64,000 nucleotides of DNA, from assembly GCA_030654175.1 (NCBI GenBank), contig JAURXZ010000001.1, positions 275,685-339,684 on the forward strand. The letters run 5' to 3'. The stretch is from Bacteroidia bacterium (GTDB lineage Bacteria > Bacteroidota > Bacteroidia > 2-12-FULL-35-15). Below are positions 54,875-63,411 of the stretch, piece by piece (position 1 is the first letter of the stretch; each line of letters opens with the position of its first letter). A model generated the notes under the pieces. The model ran no database searches. It was given only the letters and a program-made list of their open reading frames with translations, and was not told where the DNA came from. The position numbers were made by a program, and so were the translations under genes.

Positions 54875-55432
54875 TTAAGAATGCTTTTTTTTGAATTCAT
54901 TTCTTACTTCGACTATTCCGGCATTTATTTCAGCATTGGTATAAACAGGCAATTGGTAGGTTGTTTCATCAATAAATAAAGCGGAAGAGTTTTCTATTAG
55001 GCCTTCTGAATAAAGCCTTGGAACAAGTTCAAACAAATAGTTGATATCAGTCATCGGTACATTATATACTTCATCAAAGAATAATTTAATGGGACTTAAA
55101 CAAGTTGCCACACCAATATCCACTCTTGGAAAATGTTGAATATTGGTGACAAAATGTTCTTTCAAATAAAGTTCACTGAATGTGCTGTGAGGTTTTATTT
55201 TTATGAATAAAGAAGGGATCTTCCGTTGATTTGTGTTTTTTATTAAAGCGGCAACAGCAATATTGATGTCTTGTCCTTTGATAGAAAGTGAATGATATTT
55301 CCCATCTATGATCAAACCAATATGCGGTGGGATCCGCGTTGCATGAATTACTGCAATATATACTCCTTTTAACAGATCATTTTCACTGAATTGTTTATTA
55401 ATTGAGAGTTGATATTGAGTTGTGGAATTCAT
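54875..55432 (-). CDS. Conserved hypothetical protein (185 residues)
   Basis: 185 residues from the ATG at 55432; a TTG 12 bases upstream is ignored. No signal or membrane helix is seen. Notable segments are YIAVIHATRIPPHIGLIIDGKYHSLS and LKEHFVTNIQHFPRVDIGVATCLSPIKLFFDEVY, hinting at a compact alpha/beta enzyme or a binding protein. I do not recognise a family. It sits between dapF and an acetyltransferase, all on the minus strand. Confidence 0.55.
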   Translation of the reverse strand: MNSTTQYQLSINKQFSENDLLKGVYIAVIHATRIPPHIGLIIDGKYHSLSIKGQDINIAVAALIKNTNQRKIPSLFIKIKPHSTFSELYLKEHFVTNIQHFPRVDIGVATCLSPIKLFFDEVYNVPMTDINYLFELVPRLYSEGLIENSSALFIDETTYQLPVYTNAEINAGIVEVRNEFKKKHS

Positions 55433-55465
55433 TAGGTTAATCAAGAATAATTATAATTTTTATCT

Positions 55466-55564
55466 TTGGGGCGTTCCACTTTTTGAAAAAAAAGTGGCGG
55501 GCTTTGCGCTCCAATCTTCTCCGATAAAAATCGGAGAAGGATTTACGCTGCAATCCCTAACGCA
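55466..55564 (-). repeat. Structured dispersed element, copy 5
   Basis: Read on the minus strand: GCGTT/AACGC outer stem, stem A AATC-C-TTCTCCGAT..ATCGGAGAA-GATT, stem B CCACTTTT..AAAAAGTGG. It begins 13 bases after the dapF stop codon on the same strand, so it will be in the dapF 3' UTR. Confidence 0.88.
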
Positions 55565-55576
55565 GCATTTTCAATC

Positions 55577-56359
55577 TTATATAGCTACTTCTCCTTTAAA
55601 AACAAAAGTAGCAGGCCCTTCCAGCCAAACATCGGTAAATGAATTATCAAAATGCTTTGTGAATTTTACTTTTAAATTACCACCCAATGTTTTGATATTG
55701 CAATAGTCTGGTCCTGTTGAAATGTTTTTAATAGATGCGATCAAAGCGGCTGCCGTCACACCAGTTCCGCAGGAATAGGTCTCTTCTTCAACTCCACGCT
55801 CATAGGTGCGCACAAACAGATCGTTATGCTGTTTCTCAATGAAATTTACATTTGTTCCACCGTTTTTAAAACGGTCACTGTTGCGTATCTTTCTGCCTTC
55901 TTCAAACACATTATAAGCAGCTACATCATCAATAAATGTTACATAGTGCGGTGAACCGGTATTCAGAAAAGAATGATCTTCGTTCAGTTCAATTTCGCTT
56001 ACATCTTTCATTTTAAGAGTGATGAAACCCGGTTTAACTATAGCTTCATGTTCACCGTCAATTGCAATAAAATGTGCTGTTTCTTTTACCAGACCCAAAG
56101 TACGTGCAAACTCAACAATACAACGCCCGCCATTACCACACATGCTGCTTTCATTGCCATCGGAGTTGTAATACACCATTTCAAAATCGTAACCGGCTTT
56201 GGTTTGTAATAACATTAAACCGTCAGCGCCTATTCCAAACCGTCTGTGACAAAGCTTTGCCACCAAAGCATTGTTGGCACGATCAAATTTTAGATCGCGG
56301 TTATCGATAATTATAAAATCGTTGCCTGTTCCCTGGTATTTGTAGAAGTTTAAAGTCAA
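55577..56359 (-). CDS. dapF: Diaminopimelate epimerase
   Basis: 260 residues, both half-domains present. Catalytic cysteines are in MCGNGGRCIVEFA and SCGTGVTAAAL. It interconverts LL- and meso-diaminopimelate in the lysine and peptidoglycan pathway. The start ATG at 56359 is preceded by a fold-back spacer. No other dap gene is adjacent. Confidence 0.95.
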   Translation of the reverse strand: MTLNFYKYQGTGNDFIIIDNRDLKFDRANNALVAKLCHRRFGIGADGLMLLQTKAGYDFEMVYYNSDGNESSMCGNGGRCIVEFARTLGLVKETAHFIAIDGEHEAIVKPGFITLKMKDVSEIELNEDHSFLNTGSPHYVTFIDDVAAYNVFEEGRKIRNSDRFKNGGTNVNFIEKQHNDLFVRTYERGVEEETYSCGTGVTAAALIASIKNISTGPDYCNIKTLGGNLKVKFTKHFDNSFTDVWLEGPATFVFKGEVAI

Positions 56360-56508
56360 AATTTTAGAGTTTAAAGTTCAAAGTTGGAAAGTTTAAAGTC
56401 AGAAGGTTTTAAGTTGATTGGAGTCTAACAGTTGAATATGCCCAAGATATTTCGTTGTGGTACACTATTCAACTTTCTAAATTTAAACTTTGAACTTCAA
56501 ACTTCAAC
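56360..56508. repeat. Fold-back spacer before dapF
   Basis: agtttaaagttcaaagttggaaagtttaaag is matched by the complement actttctaaatttaaactttgaacttc at 56470-56505. The same vocabulary occurs at 22694 and 43190. Confidence 0.55.
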
Positions 56509-57264
56509 TTATTTTAATTTACTGATCAGATTTTCATCTGCAATACGTTCATAAGGCCTGAACTCGCTGGAGTTTTCAAGCTTATTAACAATCGCTCCAT
56601 TTTTTAGATAAATAACATCATCAAGAACATAAACTTTCAATCCTTCTAAAGACGTTAAACCATACAGGGCAATTTTATATTTACTCATTTTATAGCCTCT
56701 GTAATTTAAAGGTGATTGCCATAATTCAATATTAATAAATTGTTTGCTGCTGTTTTTGTCATCCTTGATCCCGCTTACTTTTTGAAGCAACGAGTCTTTA
56801 GAGTTTCTATTACTTGCAACGGGGCTTAAATTAATTATTTCTATAGTTTTTGTGGAAAGCAGTTCATCTTTTCTTACAATAATATCCTCTGAGGAAGTGG
56901 TTGTAATTACAGAAGTGTTTTTAGAAACTGTTGTATCCATTGATAAATACTTTTTCAAAGAATCGGCATCTAAAACCAGGTTGGTATTAGTGTTTTTTGT
57001 TTCAATTGAATCGATAATTGAAACCGACTTGTTTTTTGAAATGCCGGGCTTTATTTTTTTTTCCTGAACAGGTTCTGTCTCTTCTGATTTTACTGACGAT
57101 TCGAGGTTCTTGGAATCGGAAACAAATGTTTTTGCAATATTTTTATAAAAATTCAGTTCTTTAAAATAATCATCCAGTTTCAAAATAAAAAAACCACCGG
57201 CAATGAGAAGCCCTGCCATTAAGCCAATAATAAATGACTGTGATTTTTCTCTAAAATTACTCAT
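56509..57264 (-). CDS. Membrane-anchored hypothetical protein
   Basis: 251 residues. One transmembrane helix at about 12-28 (FIIGLMAGLLIAGGFFI) follows a short cytoplasmic N-terminus; the middle (50-165) is Ser/Lys/Glu-rich low-complexity linker, and the C-terminal 75 residues form a folded beta-rich domain (QFINIELWQSPLNYRGYKM, GLKVYVLDDVIYLKNGAIVNKL in parts). No family is recognised. It is transcribed before dapF but separated by the spacer. Confidence 0.6.
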   Translation of the reverse strand: MSNFREKSQSFIIGLMAGLLIAGGFFILKLDDYFKELNFYKNIAKTFVSDSKNLESSVKSEETEPVQEKKIKPGISKNKSVSIIDSIETKNTNTNLVLDADSLKKYLSMDTTVSKNTSVITTTSSEDIIVRKDELLSTKTIEIINLSPVASNRNSKDSLLQKVSGIKDDKNSSKQFINIELWQSPLNYRGYKMSKYKIALYGLTSLEGLKVYVLDDVIYLKNGAIVNKLENSSEFRPYERIADENLISKLK

Positions 57265-57634
57265 TGATTTTGTGAACCCGTTTTGGTGAAAGTATAATTT
57301 GAGGTGTAAAGTTAAACAACCTTTGCAAATTGGTGTTAATTATTGTTAAAATAAGTTTTGAGCACACTATTGGGAACAAACTTTGTGTTATAGATAAAAG
57401 TGAGGAGGAGTTTAGTCTAAAGATTCTTGAAATTCGCAAAATTTTAGTTCTTTGTTAAGAAACCGGATTTAGGTAAACGATAATACTGCGTTAGGGATTG
57501 AAACGTAAATCCTTTTCTGTTTAGAAAAGATTGGAGTGGAAAGCCCGCCCCTTTCCTTTTAGAAAGGGGAACGCCCCAAAGGTTAAATTTATAATTTTTT
57601 TAAAATAATTTCAAAACTTAAAACAATATAAACC
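57265..57634. other. Divergent intergenic region
   Basis: Gap between the divergent hypothetical and htrA genes; it holds structured element copy 6 and the promoters, none matching TAnnTTTG clearly. Confidence 0.4.
57487..57579 (+). repeat. Structured dispersed element, copy 6
   Basis: Canonical copy: outer stem GCGTT/AACGC, stem A AATC-C-TTTTC..GAAAA-GATT, stem B CCCCTTTC..GAAAGGGG. It lies 55 bases upstream of the htrA start on the same strand, that is in its presumed leader. Confidence 0.9.
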
Positions 57635-59098
57635 ATGAAAAAAATCGCAGGCGCATTCATAATCGCAACCGTAGGCGGTGTATCTGCTTTAGGTCTCAAT
57701 TATTTAATTAACAGTGGTTCTACCCACGAGAATTCACAAATAGCTTATCAGGCACCGGTAAAGTATATAAACTTGCCGGGTACAACGCCAGAAAGTACAG
57801 TCGATTTTACAGTTGCTGCTGAAATGTCAGTTCATTCGGTGGTGAATGTTAAAACCACCTATGTATCCCAAAACAATCAAAATCAATATTTTTATGACCC
57901 ATTTCGCGGCTTTTTTGGGCAGCGTCCTCCTCAGCAACGTGAGCCTCAAACGGGAAGCGGTTCAGGGGTGATCATTTCGGAAGATGGGTATATTGTTACC
58001 AACAACCACGTAATAGATGGCGCAGAAAAAATAGAAATTACCCTTAACGATAAACGTAATTATACTGCTGAAGTTATCGGTAAGGATCCGACCACCGACC
58101 TTGCGCTTTTAAAGATAAAAGAAACCGAATTACCTTTTATGGCTTACGGTAATTCAGATAATGTAAAAATAGGGGAATGGGTATTGGCAGTTGGAAATCC
58201 ATTTAATCTTACCTCAACAGTTACAGCAGGTATTATCAGTGCAAAAGCCCGAAATATTAATATTATAGAGAATGATCCTTCAAAAGGACTTAATCCTATC
58301 GAATCGTACTTACAAACGGATGCTGCCGTAAATCCCGGTAACAGTGGTGGTGCACTTGTAAACGGCAAAGGGGACCTGATCGGGATAAACTCTGCAATAG
58401 CTTCAAATACAGGCTCATACACAGGTTATTCATTTGCAATTCCTGTAAACATAGCCCGTAAAGTAGTTGCCGACCTGTTGGAATTCGGTGAAGTTCAGCG
58501 TGCATTCATTGGTGTGAGCATTCGCGATCTAGATGCCAAACTGGCAAAAGAAAAAAATATCTCTGAAATAAAAGGTGTATTTGTAAATGGCTTAACATCC
58601 GGTGGTTCGGGCGAAGAAGGAGGAATACAAGAAGGTGATGTTATTACAAAAGTTGCTGACATAATTGTAAATAATGTACCTGAATTGCAGGAACAAATAA
58701 ATCGCTACCGCCCCGGTGATAAAATAAATGTTACTCTGAAACGAAATAATCAATTGAAAGTAATGTCACTTATTTTAAAAAATAAAAATGGCACTCTGGA
58801 TGTGGTTGAAAGGCCAAAGGTTGAAGTCGCTTCTTTGTTAGGAGCTATTTTTGAGCCAGTTAATGCTTCGGATATAAAAAGGTTGAATATTGAAAACGGC
58901 ATCCGTATCAGTAAATTAAATGCTGGTAAATTATTGAGCGCTGGAATAAAAGAAGGCTTTATAATCACAAACATTGATAAAAAGAAAGTTAATAGTGTAG
59001 AAGACATTAAAACAGCCCTTGAAAGTAAAAAAGGTGGTGTTCTTATTGAAGGAATTTATCCGAATGGGATGAGAGCTTATTATGGTTTTGGGATGTAA
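57635..59098 (+). CDS. htrA: HtrA/Deg-family periplasmic serine protease
   Basis: 487 residues. N-terminal signal or anchor (IAGAFIIATVGGVSALGLNYL, as IAGAFIIATVGG and following). Trypsin-like triad: His in TNNHVIDGAEK, Asp in TTDLALLKI, Ser in NPGNSGGALVN. Two PDZ domains follow (about 290-375 and 395-487). It degrades misfolded periplasmic proteins. Start ATG at 57635. An unusual pair of glutamine/proline-rich residues (QRPPQQREPQ) precedes the protease domain. Confidence 0.93.
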   Translation: MKKIAGAFIIATVGGVSALGLNYLINSGSTHENSQIAYQAPVKYINLPGTTPESTVDFTVAAEMSVHSVVNVKTTYVSQNNQNQYFYDPFRGFFGQRPPQQREPQTGSGSGVIISEDGYIVTNNHVIDGAEKIEITLNDKRNYTAEVIGKDPTTDLALLKIKETELPFMAYGNSDNVKIGEWVLAVGNPFNLTSTVTAGIISAKARNINIIENDPSKGLNPIESYLQTDAAVNPGNSGGALVNGKGDLIGINSAIASNTGSYTGYSFAIPVNIARKVVADLLEFGEVQRAFIGVSIRDLDAKLAKEKNISEIKGVFVNGLTSGGSGEEGGIQEGDVITKVADIIVNNVPELQEQINRYRPGDKINVTLKRNNQLKVMSLILKNKNGTLDVVERPKVEVASLLGAIFEPVNASDIKRLNIENGIRISKLNAGKLLSAGIKEGFIITNIDKKKVNSVEDIKTALESKKGGVLIEGIYPNGMRAYYGFGM

Positions 59099-59432
59099 TT
59101 TTGTTAAGCAACTTTTCAATTTTGCCAATTTTACAGTAGGCAATTAAAGGAGAAATTTGACAATTAAGCAATTATGCAGTAGGCAATTAGTGATTCGTTA
59201 AATTGTAAAATTGCCTGCTGTAAAATTGTTAACTTAAATAATTGCCTACTGTAAAATTGTTAAATTGTTGAATTTGTTTTCATTGTTTTTATCGATAATA
59301 AAAGCCTTTTTATGGAGGTGATTTTAAGCTTCATCTTACAAAACACAATTTATTAACAATCAGTAAGTTAGTTGCTTTGTTTTAATGTATAATAATTGTA
59401 AAAATAAAATTGCTTATAATGTATAGTTGGAG
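59099..59432. repeat. Fold-back spacer before rpoD
   Basis: Words around ttttacagtaggcaatta, gcaattatgcagtaggcaatt and ttgcctactgtaaaattgttaaattg alternate with their complements in 59120-59270. Followed by an AT-rich segment to the promoter. Confidence 0.55.
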
Positions 59433-59440
59433 TATCTTTG
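59410..59440 (+). promoter_or_regulatory. rpoD promoter
   Basis: TTG at 59410-59412 and TATCTTTG at 59433-59440 are separated by 20 bases, exactly the -33/-7 layout of the Bacteroidota primary sigma factor. The -7 box is embedded in an inverted repeat GGAGT-N8-ACTCC. The ATG is 40 bases downstream. Confidence 0.75.
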
Positions 59441-59479
59441 CACTCCGTTTTAACAACCATTTTAATACCTAAATTAAAA

Positions 59480-60343
59480 ATGAGACAGCTAAAAATAACC
59501 AAATCAATTACCAATCGCGAAAGTGCTTCTTTGGATAAATATCTTCAGGAAATCGGTCGTGAGGAATTGATTACAGCCGATGAAGAAGTTATCTTAGCAA
59601 AAAAGATCAGAGATGGGGATCAGGTAGCTTTAGAGAAGTTAACTAAAGCAAATTTACGTTTCGTTGTTTCTGTTGCAAAACAATATCAAAACCAAGGTTT
59701 AAGCCTTCCCGATCTTATCAATGAAGGGAATTTAGGTTTAATTAAAGCTGCAAAACGCTTTGATGAAACACGTGGTTTTAAATTTATATCCTATGCCGTT
59801 TGGTGGATCCGTCAATCTATTTTGCAAGCTTTGGCTGAACAATCCCGTATTGTACGTTTACCTCTTAATCAGGTAGGTTCTTTAAATAAGATCAATAAAG
59901 CATTCTCCAAATTAGAACAACAATACGAGCGTGAGCCAAGTGCTGAGGAATTATCGATCATACTTGAGCTGCCACAGGATAAAGTTGCAGATACCATGCG
60001 CGTATCCGGCCGTCACGTATCTATGGATGCTCCTTTTGTAAATGGTGAAGAAAATAGTTTGTTGGATGTATTGGTGAATCATGATTCTCCACGTGCCGAT
60101 AATGAATTGATGAATGAATCATTACAACGCGAGATCGAACGTTCACTTTCTACGTTGACAGACAGAGAACGTGATGTTGTGAAATTGTTTTTTGGGATCG
60201 GTATCAACCATGGTTTAACATTGGAAGAAATTGGTGCGAAATTCGATCTTACCCGCGAACGTGTTCGCCAGATAAAAGAAAAAGCGATTCGCAGATTACG
60301 TCATAACTCACGCAGTAAACTGTTAAAAACGTATTTAGGATAA
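59480..60343 (+). CDS. rpoD: Primary sigma factor RpoD/SigA
   Basis: 287 residues from the ATG at 59480. Typical short Bacteroidota sigma70: region 1.2 ([11 protein letters not shown]), 2 ([37 protein letters not shown]), 3 and 4 ([28 protein letters not shown]). It lacks the long region 1.1 of proteobacterial RpoD. It directs the TAnnTTTG promoters found across the window. A terminator follows. Confidence 0.97.
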   Translation: MRQLKITKSITNRESASLDKYLQEIGREELITADEEVILAKKIRDGDQVALEKLTKANLRFVVSVAKQYQNQGLSLPDLINEGNLGLIKAAKRFDETRGFKFISYAVWWIRQSILQALAEQSRIVRLPLNQVGSLNKINKAFSKLEQQYEREPSAEELSIILELPQDKVADTMRVSGRHVSMDAPFVNGEENSLLDVLVNHDSPRADNELMNESLQREIERSLSTLTDRERDVVKLFFGIGINHGLTLEEIGAKFDLTRERVRQIKEKAIRRLRHNSRSKLLKTYLG

Positions 60344-60366
60344 TATAAAAATCTAAAAGTGTAATG

Positions 60367-60429
60367 AAAACCGCACAAACATCTTAGAAAATTGTAAAAA
60401 GTTTCGCTGATGTTTGTGTGGTTTTTTTT
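60367..60429 (+). terminator. Terminator after rpoD
   Basis: AACCGCACAAACATC..GATGTTTGTGTGGTT with a 25-base loop and a run of nine T; 20 bases beyond the rpoD stop. Confidence 0.85.
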
Positions 60430-60516
60430 TGATATTTTAAAACTATATTTATAAACCACGCTCTTTAAAACCTTTTCTCTGTTAAGGAGAAATTGAAAGA
60501 GCCTAAAACTTTACTT

Positions 60517-61998
60517 ATGGCATTAGAAACATTAAAACCAACAAACGGGAAAATTATGGACACTTATGAAACGGAGCTGAATGATTGGATCAAACATGAA
60601 AGAGCAGCTCTTGAGTTGATTGGAATTGTTGGTAAACTTTGGTTTGAAAAATCTATCGAATTGATTCTTTTCAGAAATAAATTGTTTGACAGAAGTGCCA
60701 GTGAAATAATGAATTTGCATCTGTATTCAAGAGATATTGTTAAAAAACCTATCAATGTGATCGATTCGGTGATGCTGGCCAATGAAATTCTAAAAGCTGA
60801 CATTTGCCCTTCACGTGTTGATATTGGGAAACTGGTATTTGAATGGACTCAGGAAAAAGAAAATTTTAAAACAGCCGGTGATTTTATTAATAATAAATTA
60901 AAGGACCTTGTAGGTAAAAAAATAACGATCACTGCTAAAGATGTTGTATTGTATGGTTTTGGCCGTATTGGCCGTTTGGCTGCACGTGAACTTATTTCTC
61001 AAGCCGGTAAAGGGGAGCAGTTACGCTTAAAAGCTATTGTTACAAGAGGAAACAGTGATGAAGAAATAGTAAAACGTGCCGATCTATTGCGAACTGATTC
61101 TGTTCATGGTTCGTTTCCGGGAACTATTGTTGAAGATTTTAATAAAAAAGCATTAATCATTAATGGTCATATCGTTTATATGATCGATGCCAAAAACCCG
61201 GAAGATGTTGATTATACTGCTTATGGAATAAAGGATGCTCTTTTAATTGACAATACCGGTGTTTTCAGAGATGATAAAGAATTAAGCCGGCATTTAAAAG
61301 CAAAAGGGATCTCAAAAGTATTGTTAACAGCTCCTGCCAAAGGTGATGTACCAAACGTAGTTTATGGTGTAAATCATGAAACTACTGATGTTAAAAAAGA
61401 TACCATTTTTTCGGCAGCATCTTGTACTACCAACGCTATCATGCCTGTGTTACAAGTTATTCATACAAAATTAGGAATTGCCCGCGGACACATCGAAACT
61501 GTTCACTCCTATACCAACGACCAGAATTTATTGGATAATTACCATCCAAAATACAGAAGAGGGCGTTCTGCAGCATTAAATATGGTAATTACAGAAACCG
61601 GTGCTGAAAGTGCTTTGAAAAAAGTATTACCTCAATTGTCGGGTAAATTTACTGCAAACTCTGTGCGTGTACCAACTCCAAATGTTTCTTTAGCCATCTT
61701 AAGTATGACCATCGACAAAGAAACTACTAAGGAAGCATTGAATGAAATAATGAAAGATGCAGCCTTGAACGGAGCATTGGTTGAACAGATCCAATACATC
61801 AATTCAAACGAATATGTATCCACAGATGTTATCGGAAATCCTTGTCCATCGGTATTTGACAGTCAGGCAACCATTGTAGGGCCTGATAAGAAAAATATCG
61901 TATTGTACGTTTGGTATGATAACGAATATGGTTATACCCGTCAGGTTATTCGTTTTGCAAAATACATTGCAGAAGTAAGACGAATGGTTTATTATTAA
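60517..61998 (+). CDS. gap: Glyceraldehyde-3-phosphate dehydrogenase, long form
   Basis: 493 residues from the ATG at 60517. A helical N-terminal extension of about 130 residues precedes the Rossmann domain (VVLYGFGRIGRLAAREL). The catalytic Cys is in SAASCTTNA with the His in VETVHSYTNDQNLLD region (HSYTNDQN). The C-terminal catalytic domain is complete. Long GAPDHs of this type occur in Bacteroidota and some gamma-proteobacteria; they may prefer NADP or act in gluconeogenesis, but coenzyme choice cannot be read here. Monocistronic, followed by structured element copy 7 in opposite orientation. Confidence 0.93.
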   Translation: MALETLKPTNGKIMDTYETELNDWIKHERAALELIGIVGKLWFEKSIELILFRNKLFDRSASEIMNLHLYSRDIVKKPINVIDSVMLANEILKADICPSRVDIGKLVFEWTQEKENFKTAGDFINNKLKDLVGKKITITAKDVVLYGFGRIGRLAARELISQAGKGEQLRLKAIVTRGNSDEEIVKRADLLRTDSVHGSFPGTIVEDFNKKALIINGHIVYMIDAKNPEDVDYTAYGIKDALLIDNTGVFRDDKELSRHLKAKGISKVLLTAPAKGDVPNVVYGVNHETTDVKKDTIFSAASCTTNAIMPVLQVIHTKLGIARGHIETVHSYTNDQNLLDNYHPKYRRGRSAALNMVITETGAESALKKVLPQLSGKFTANSVRVPTPNVSLAILSMTIDKETTKEALNEIMKDAALNGALVEQIQYINSNEYVSTDVIGNPCPSVFDSQATIVGPDKKNIVLYVWYDNEYGYTRQVIRFAKYIAEVRRMVYY

Positions 61999-62017
61999 AT
62001 TTTGGATTTTTATTTAT

Positions 62018-62114
62018 TTGGGCGTTCCCCTTTCTTGAAAAAGAAAGGGGCGGGCTTTTCGCTTCAATCTTTTTGAGAAGAACAAAAAGGATTTACGCTG
62101 CAATCCCTAACGCA
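62018..62114 (-). repeat. Structured dispersed element, copy 7
   Basis: On the minus strand: outer stem GCGTT/AACGC, stem A AATC-C-TTTTTG..CAAAAA-GATT, stem B CCCCTTTC..GAAAGGGG. It lies between gap and xdhC. Confidence 0.88.
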
Positions 62115-62158
62115 GCATTTGCATTGAAAGAACCTTCTAATTTTTCAAATAATTCATT

Positions 62159-62920
62159 GTGAGTAGTCTTTATCAAAAAATAATTAACATAGAGAATAGT
62201 GGTGTTATAGCGGCAGTGTGCACTATAATTTCTACAAAAGGGTCGGCACCACGTAAAACGGGAGCTAAAATGTTAGTTTATAAAAATGGTTCTATTGATG
62301 GGAGCATTGGTGGGGGGGCACTCGAAAAAAAGGTGATTGAACAGGCCCTTGAAGTGTTGAAAAACAATGAGGCGAAAATTGTGATACACAACCTGGTAAG
62401 TGAACTTGCCATGTGCTGCGGAGGGACAGTGGAACTCTTTATAGAACCGATTATGAACAGAAAAAAACTATATATTTTTGGAGCAGGTCATTGTGGCAAA
62501 GCACTTGCTAAATTCGCTCCTGATCTTGATTTTGATGTTACGCTTATTGATGAACGGTATGATGCCTTTGAAGGAGCTGAACTCCCTGAATGTACTTTAA
62601 TTAAGAATCATCATGCCACCGCTATTGAAACATTAAGTTTTGACGAAAATACATTTGTGGTAATTTTAACTCATAATCATGCTTATGACAGAGAAATTCT
62701 TGCATTAACCTCAACAAAAAGAAATGGTTATATCGGAATGATCGGTAGTGAGCGCAAAGTAGCGATAGCTAAAAAAAATATGCTCGCCTCCAATATCCTT
62801 AACGAGCAGGAAGTAAATGAAATTGATATGCCCATCGGCTTGGAAATGGAAGCCATTACCCCACAAGAGATCGCTATAAGTATTTTGGCGAAATTAATTG
62901 ATGTTAGGAATAAAAAGTAG
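62159..62920 (+). CDS. xdhC: XdhC-family molybdenum cofactor insertion protein
   Basis: 253 residues; the start is a GTG at 62159. N-terminal XdhC/CoxI domain has TIISTKGSAPRKTGAKMLV and GGGALEKKVIEQAL, with a Cys pair AMCCGGTVELFIEP. The C-terminal half is a Rossmann domain (LYIFGAGHCGKALAKFA). XdhC binds Moco, protects its sulfuration and hands it to XdhB. Here it lies 54 kb from xdhAB, not in their operon. Confidence 0.9.
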   Translation: MSSLYQKIINIENSGVIAAVCTIISTKGSAPRKTGAKMLVYKNGSIDGSIGGGALEKKVIEQALEVLKNNEAKIVIHNLVSELAMCCGGTVELFIEPIMNRKKLYIFGAGHCGKALAKFAPDLDFDVTLIDERYDAFEGAELPECTLIKNHHATAIETLSFDENTFVVILTHNHAYDREILALTSTKRNGYIGMIGSERKVAIAKKNMLASNILNEQEVNEIDMPIGLEMEAITPQEIAISILAKLIDVRNKK

Positions 62921-62937
62921 TGTCGTTCTACAATTGG

Positions 62938-63046
62938 CTATAACGAGCGGCTAAGTTGCCGATTTCGTAAACGAAATTATAAAATTACCAGTGGCAAAAA
63001 CAAATAAAAAATAATTTTCTGCCGCTATGGGTTACACTGGGCTTTC
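62938..63046. repeat. Palindromic flank of the HigBA locus (left)
   Basis: ggctataacgagcggctaag and ttgccgatttcg..cgaaat hairpin (62962-62977), followed by AT-rich sequence and gctatgggttacactgggct. Resembles the sequence at 63786 on the other side of the toxin-antitoxin pair in the words TAACGA..GGCT and GATTT.CG. Confidence 0.5.
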
Positions 63047-63406
63047 TTATTTGTAAGCTTGTATTAATACTTCTGTCGGAATTTTCAAACTGTCGTGTAG
63101 CAGTCGAATCATTTCAAGTGTTAATTTTCTTTTCTTATTCAGTATTTCGCTCGCACGGCTTTTCAGGCCAACAACTTTCGCAAGGTCTGTTTGATTATAT
63201 CCCATTTGTTCCATTCTGAATTTTATAGCTTCAATTGGATCAGGGAAGCCAATAGGGAAGTGTTCGTCTTCATACTTCTCAATTAAAATTCCTAATATTT
63301 CAAGTTCATCACCTTCTGGGGAACCTTTTTTTGAATCAAATATTAACTCGAGTCTTTCCAAGGCTTGTTGATAATCCTTTTTGTTTTTGATTGGTTTTAT
63401 TGTCAT
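63047..63406 (-). CDS. higA: HigA-like antitoxin (XRE family)
   Basis: 119 residues. N-terminal helical part, then a C-terminal HTH_3 (about 68-119: MEQMGYNQTDLAKVVGLKSRASEILNKKRKL as MGYNQTDLAKVVGLKSRA and SEILNKKRKLT). The antitoxin follows the toxin by five bases, the reversed toxin-first order of HigBA. It should neutralise HigB and repress the operon through the palindrome at 63739. Confidence 0.9.
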   Translation of the reverse strand: MTIKPIKNKKDYQQALERLELIFDSKKGSPEGDELEILGILIEKYEDEHFPIGFPDPIEAIKFRMEQMGYNQTDLAKVVGLKSRASEILNKKRKLTLEMIRLLHDSLKIPTEVLIQAYK

Positions 63407-63411
63407 TGGTT

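Noticed and set aside
55461-55468. TATCTTTG promoter box at the edge of element copy 5
   Set aside because: It arises from the conserved end of the repeat (TTGGGGCG) next to an AT-rich flank and no plus-strand gene follows.
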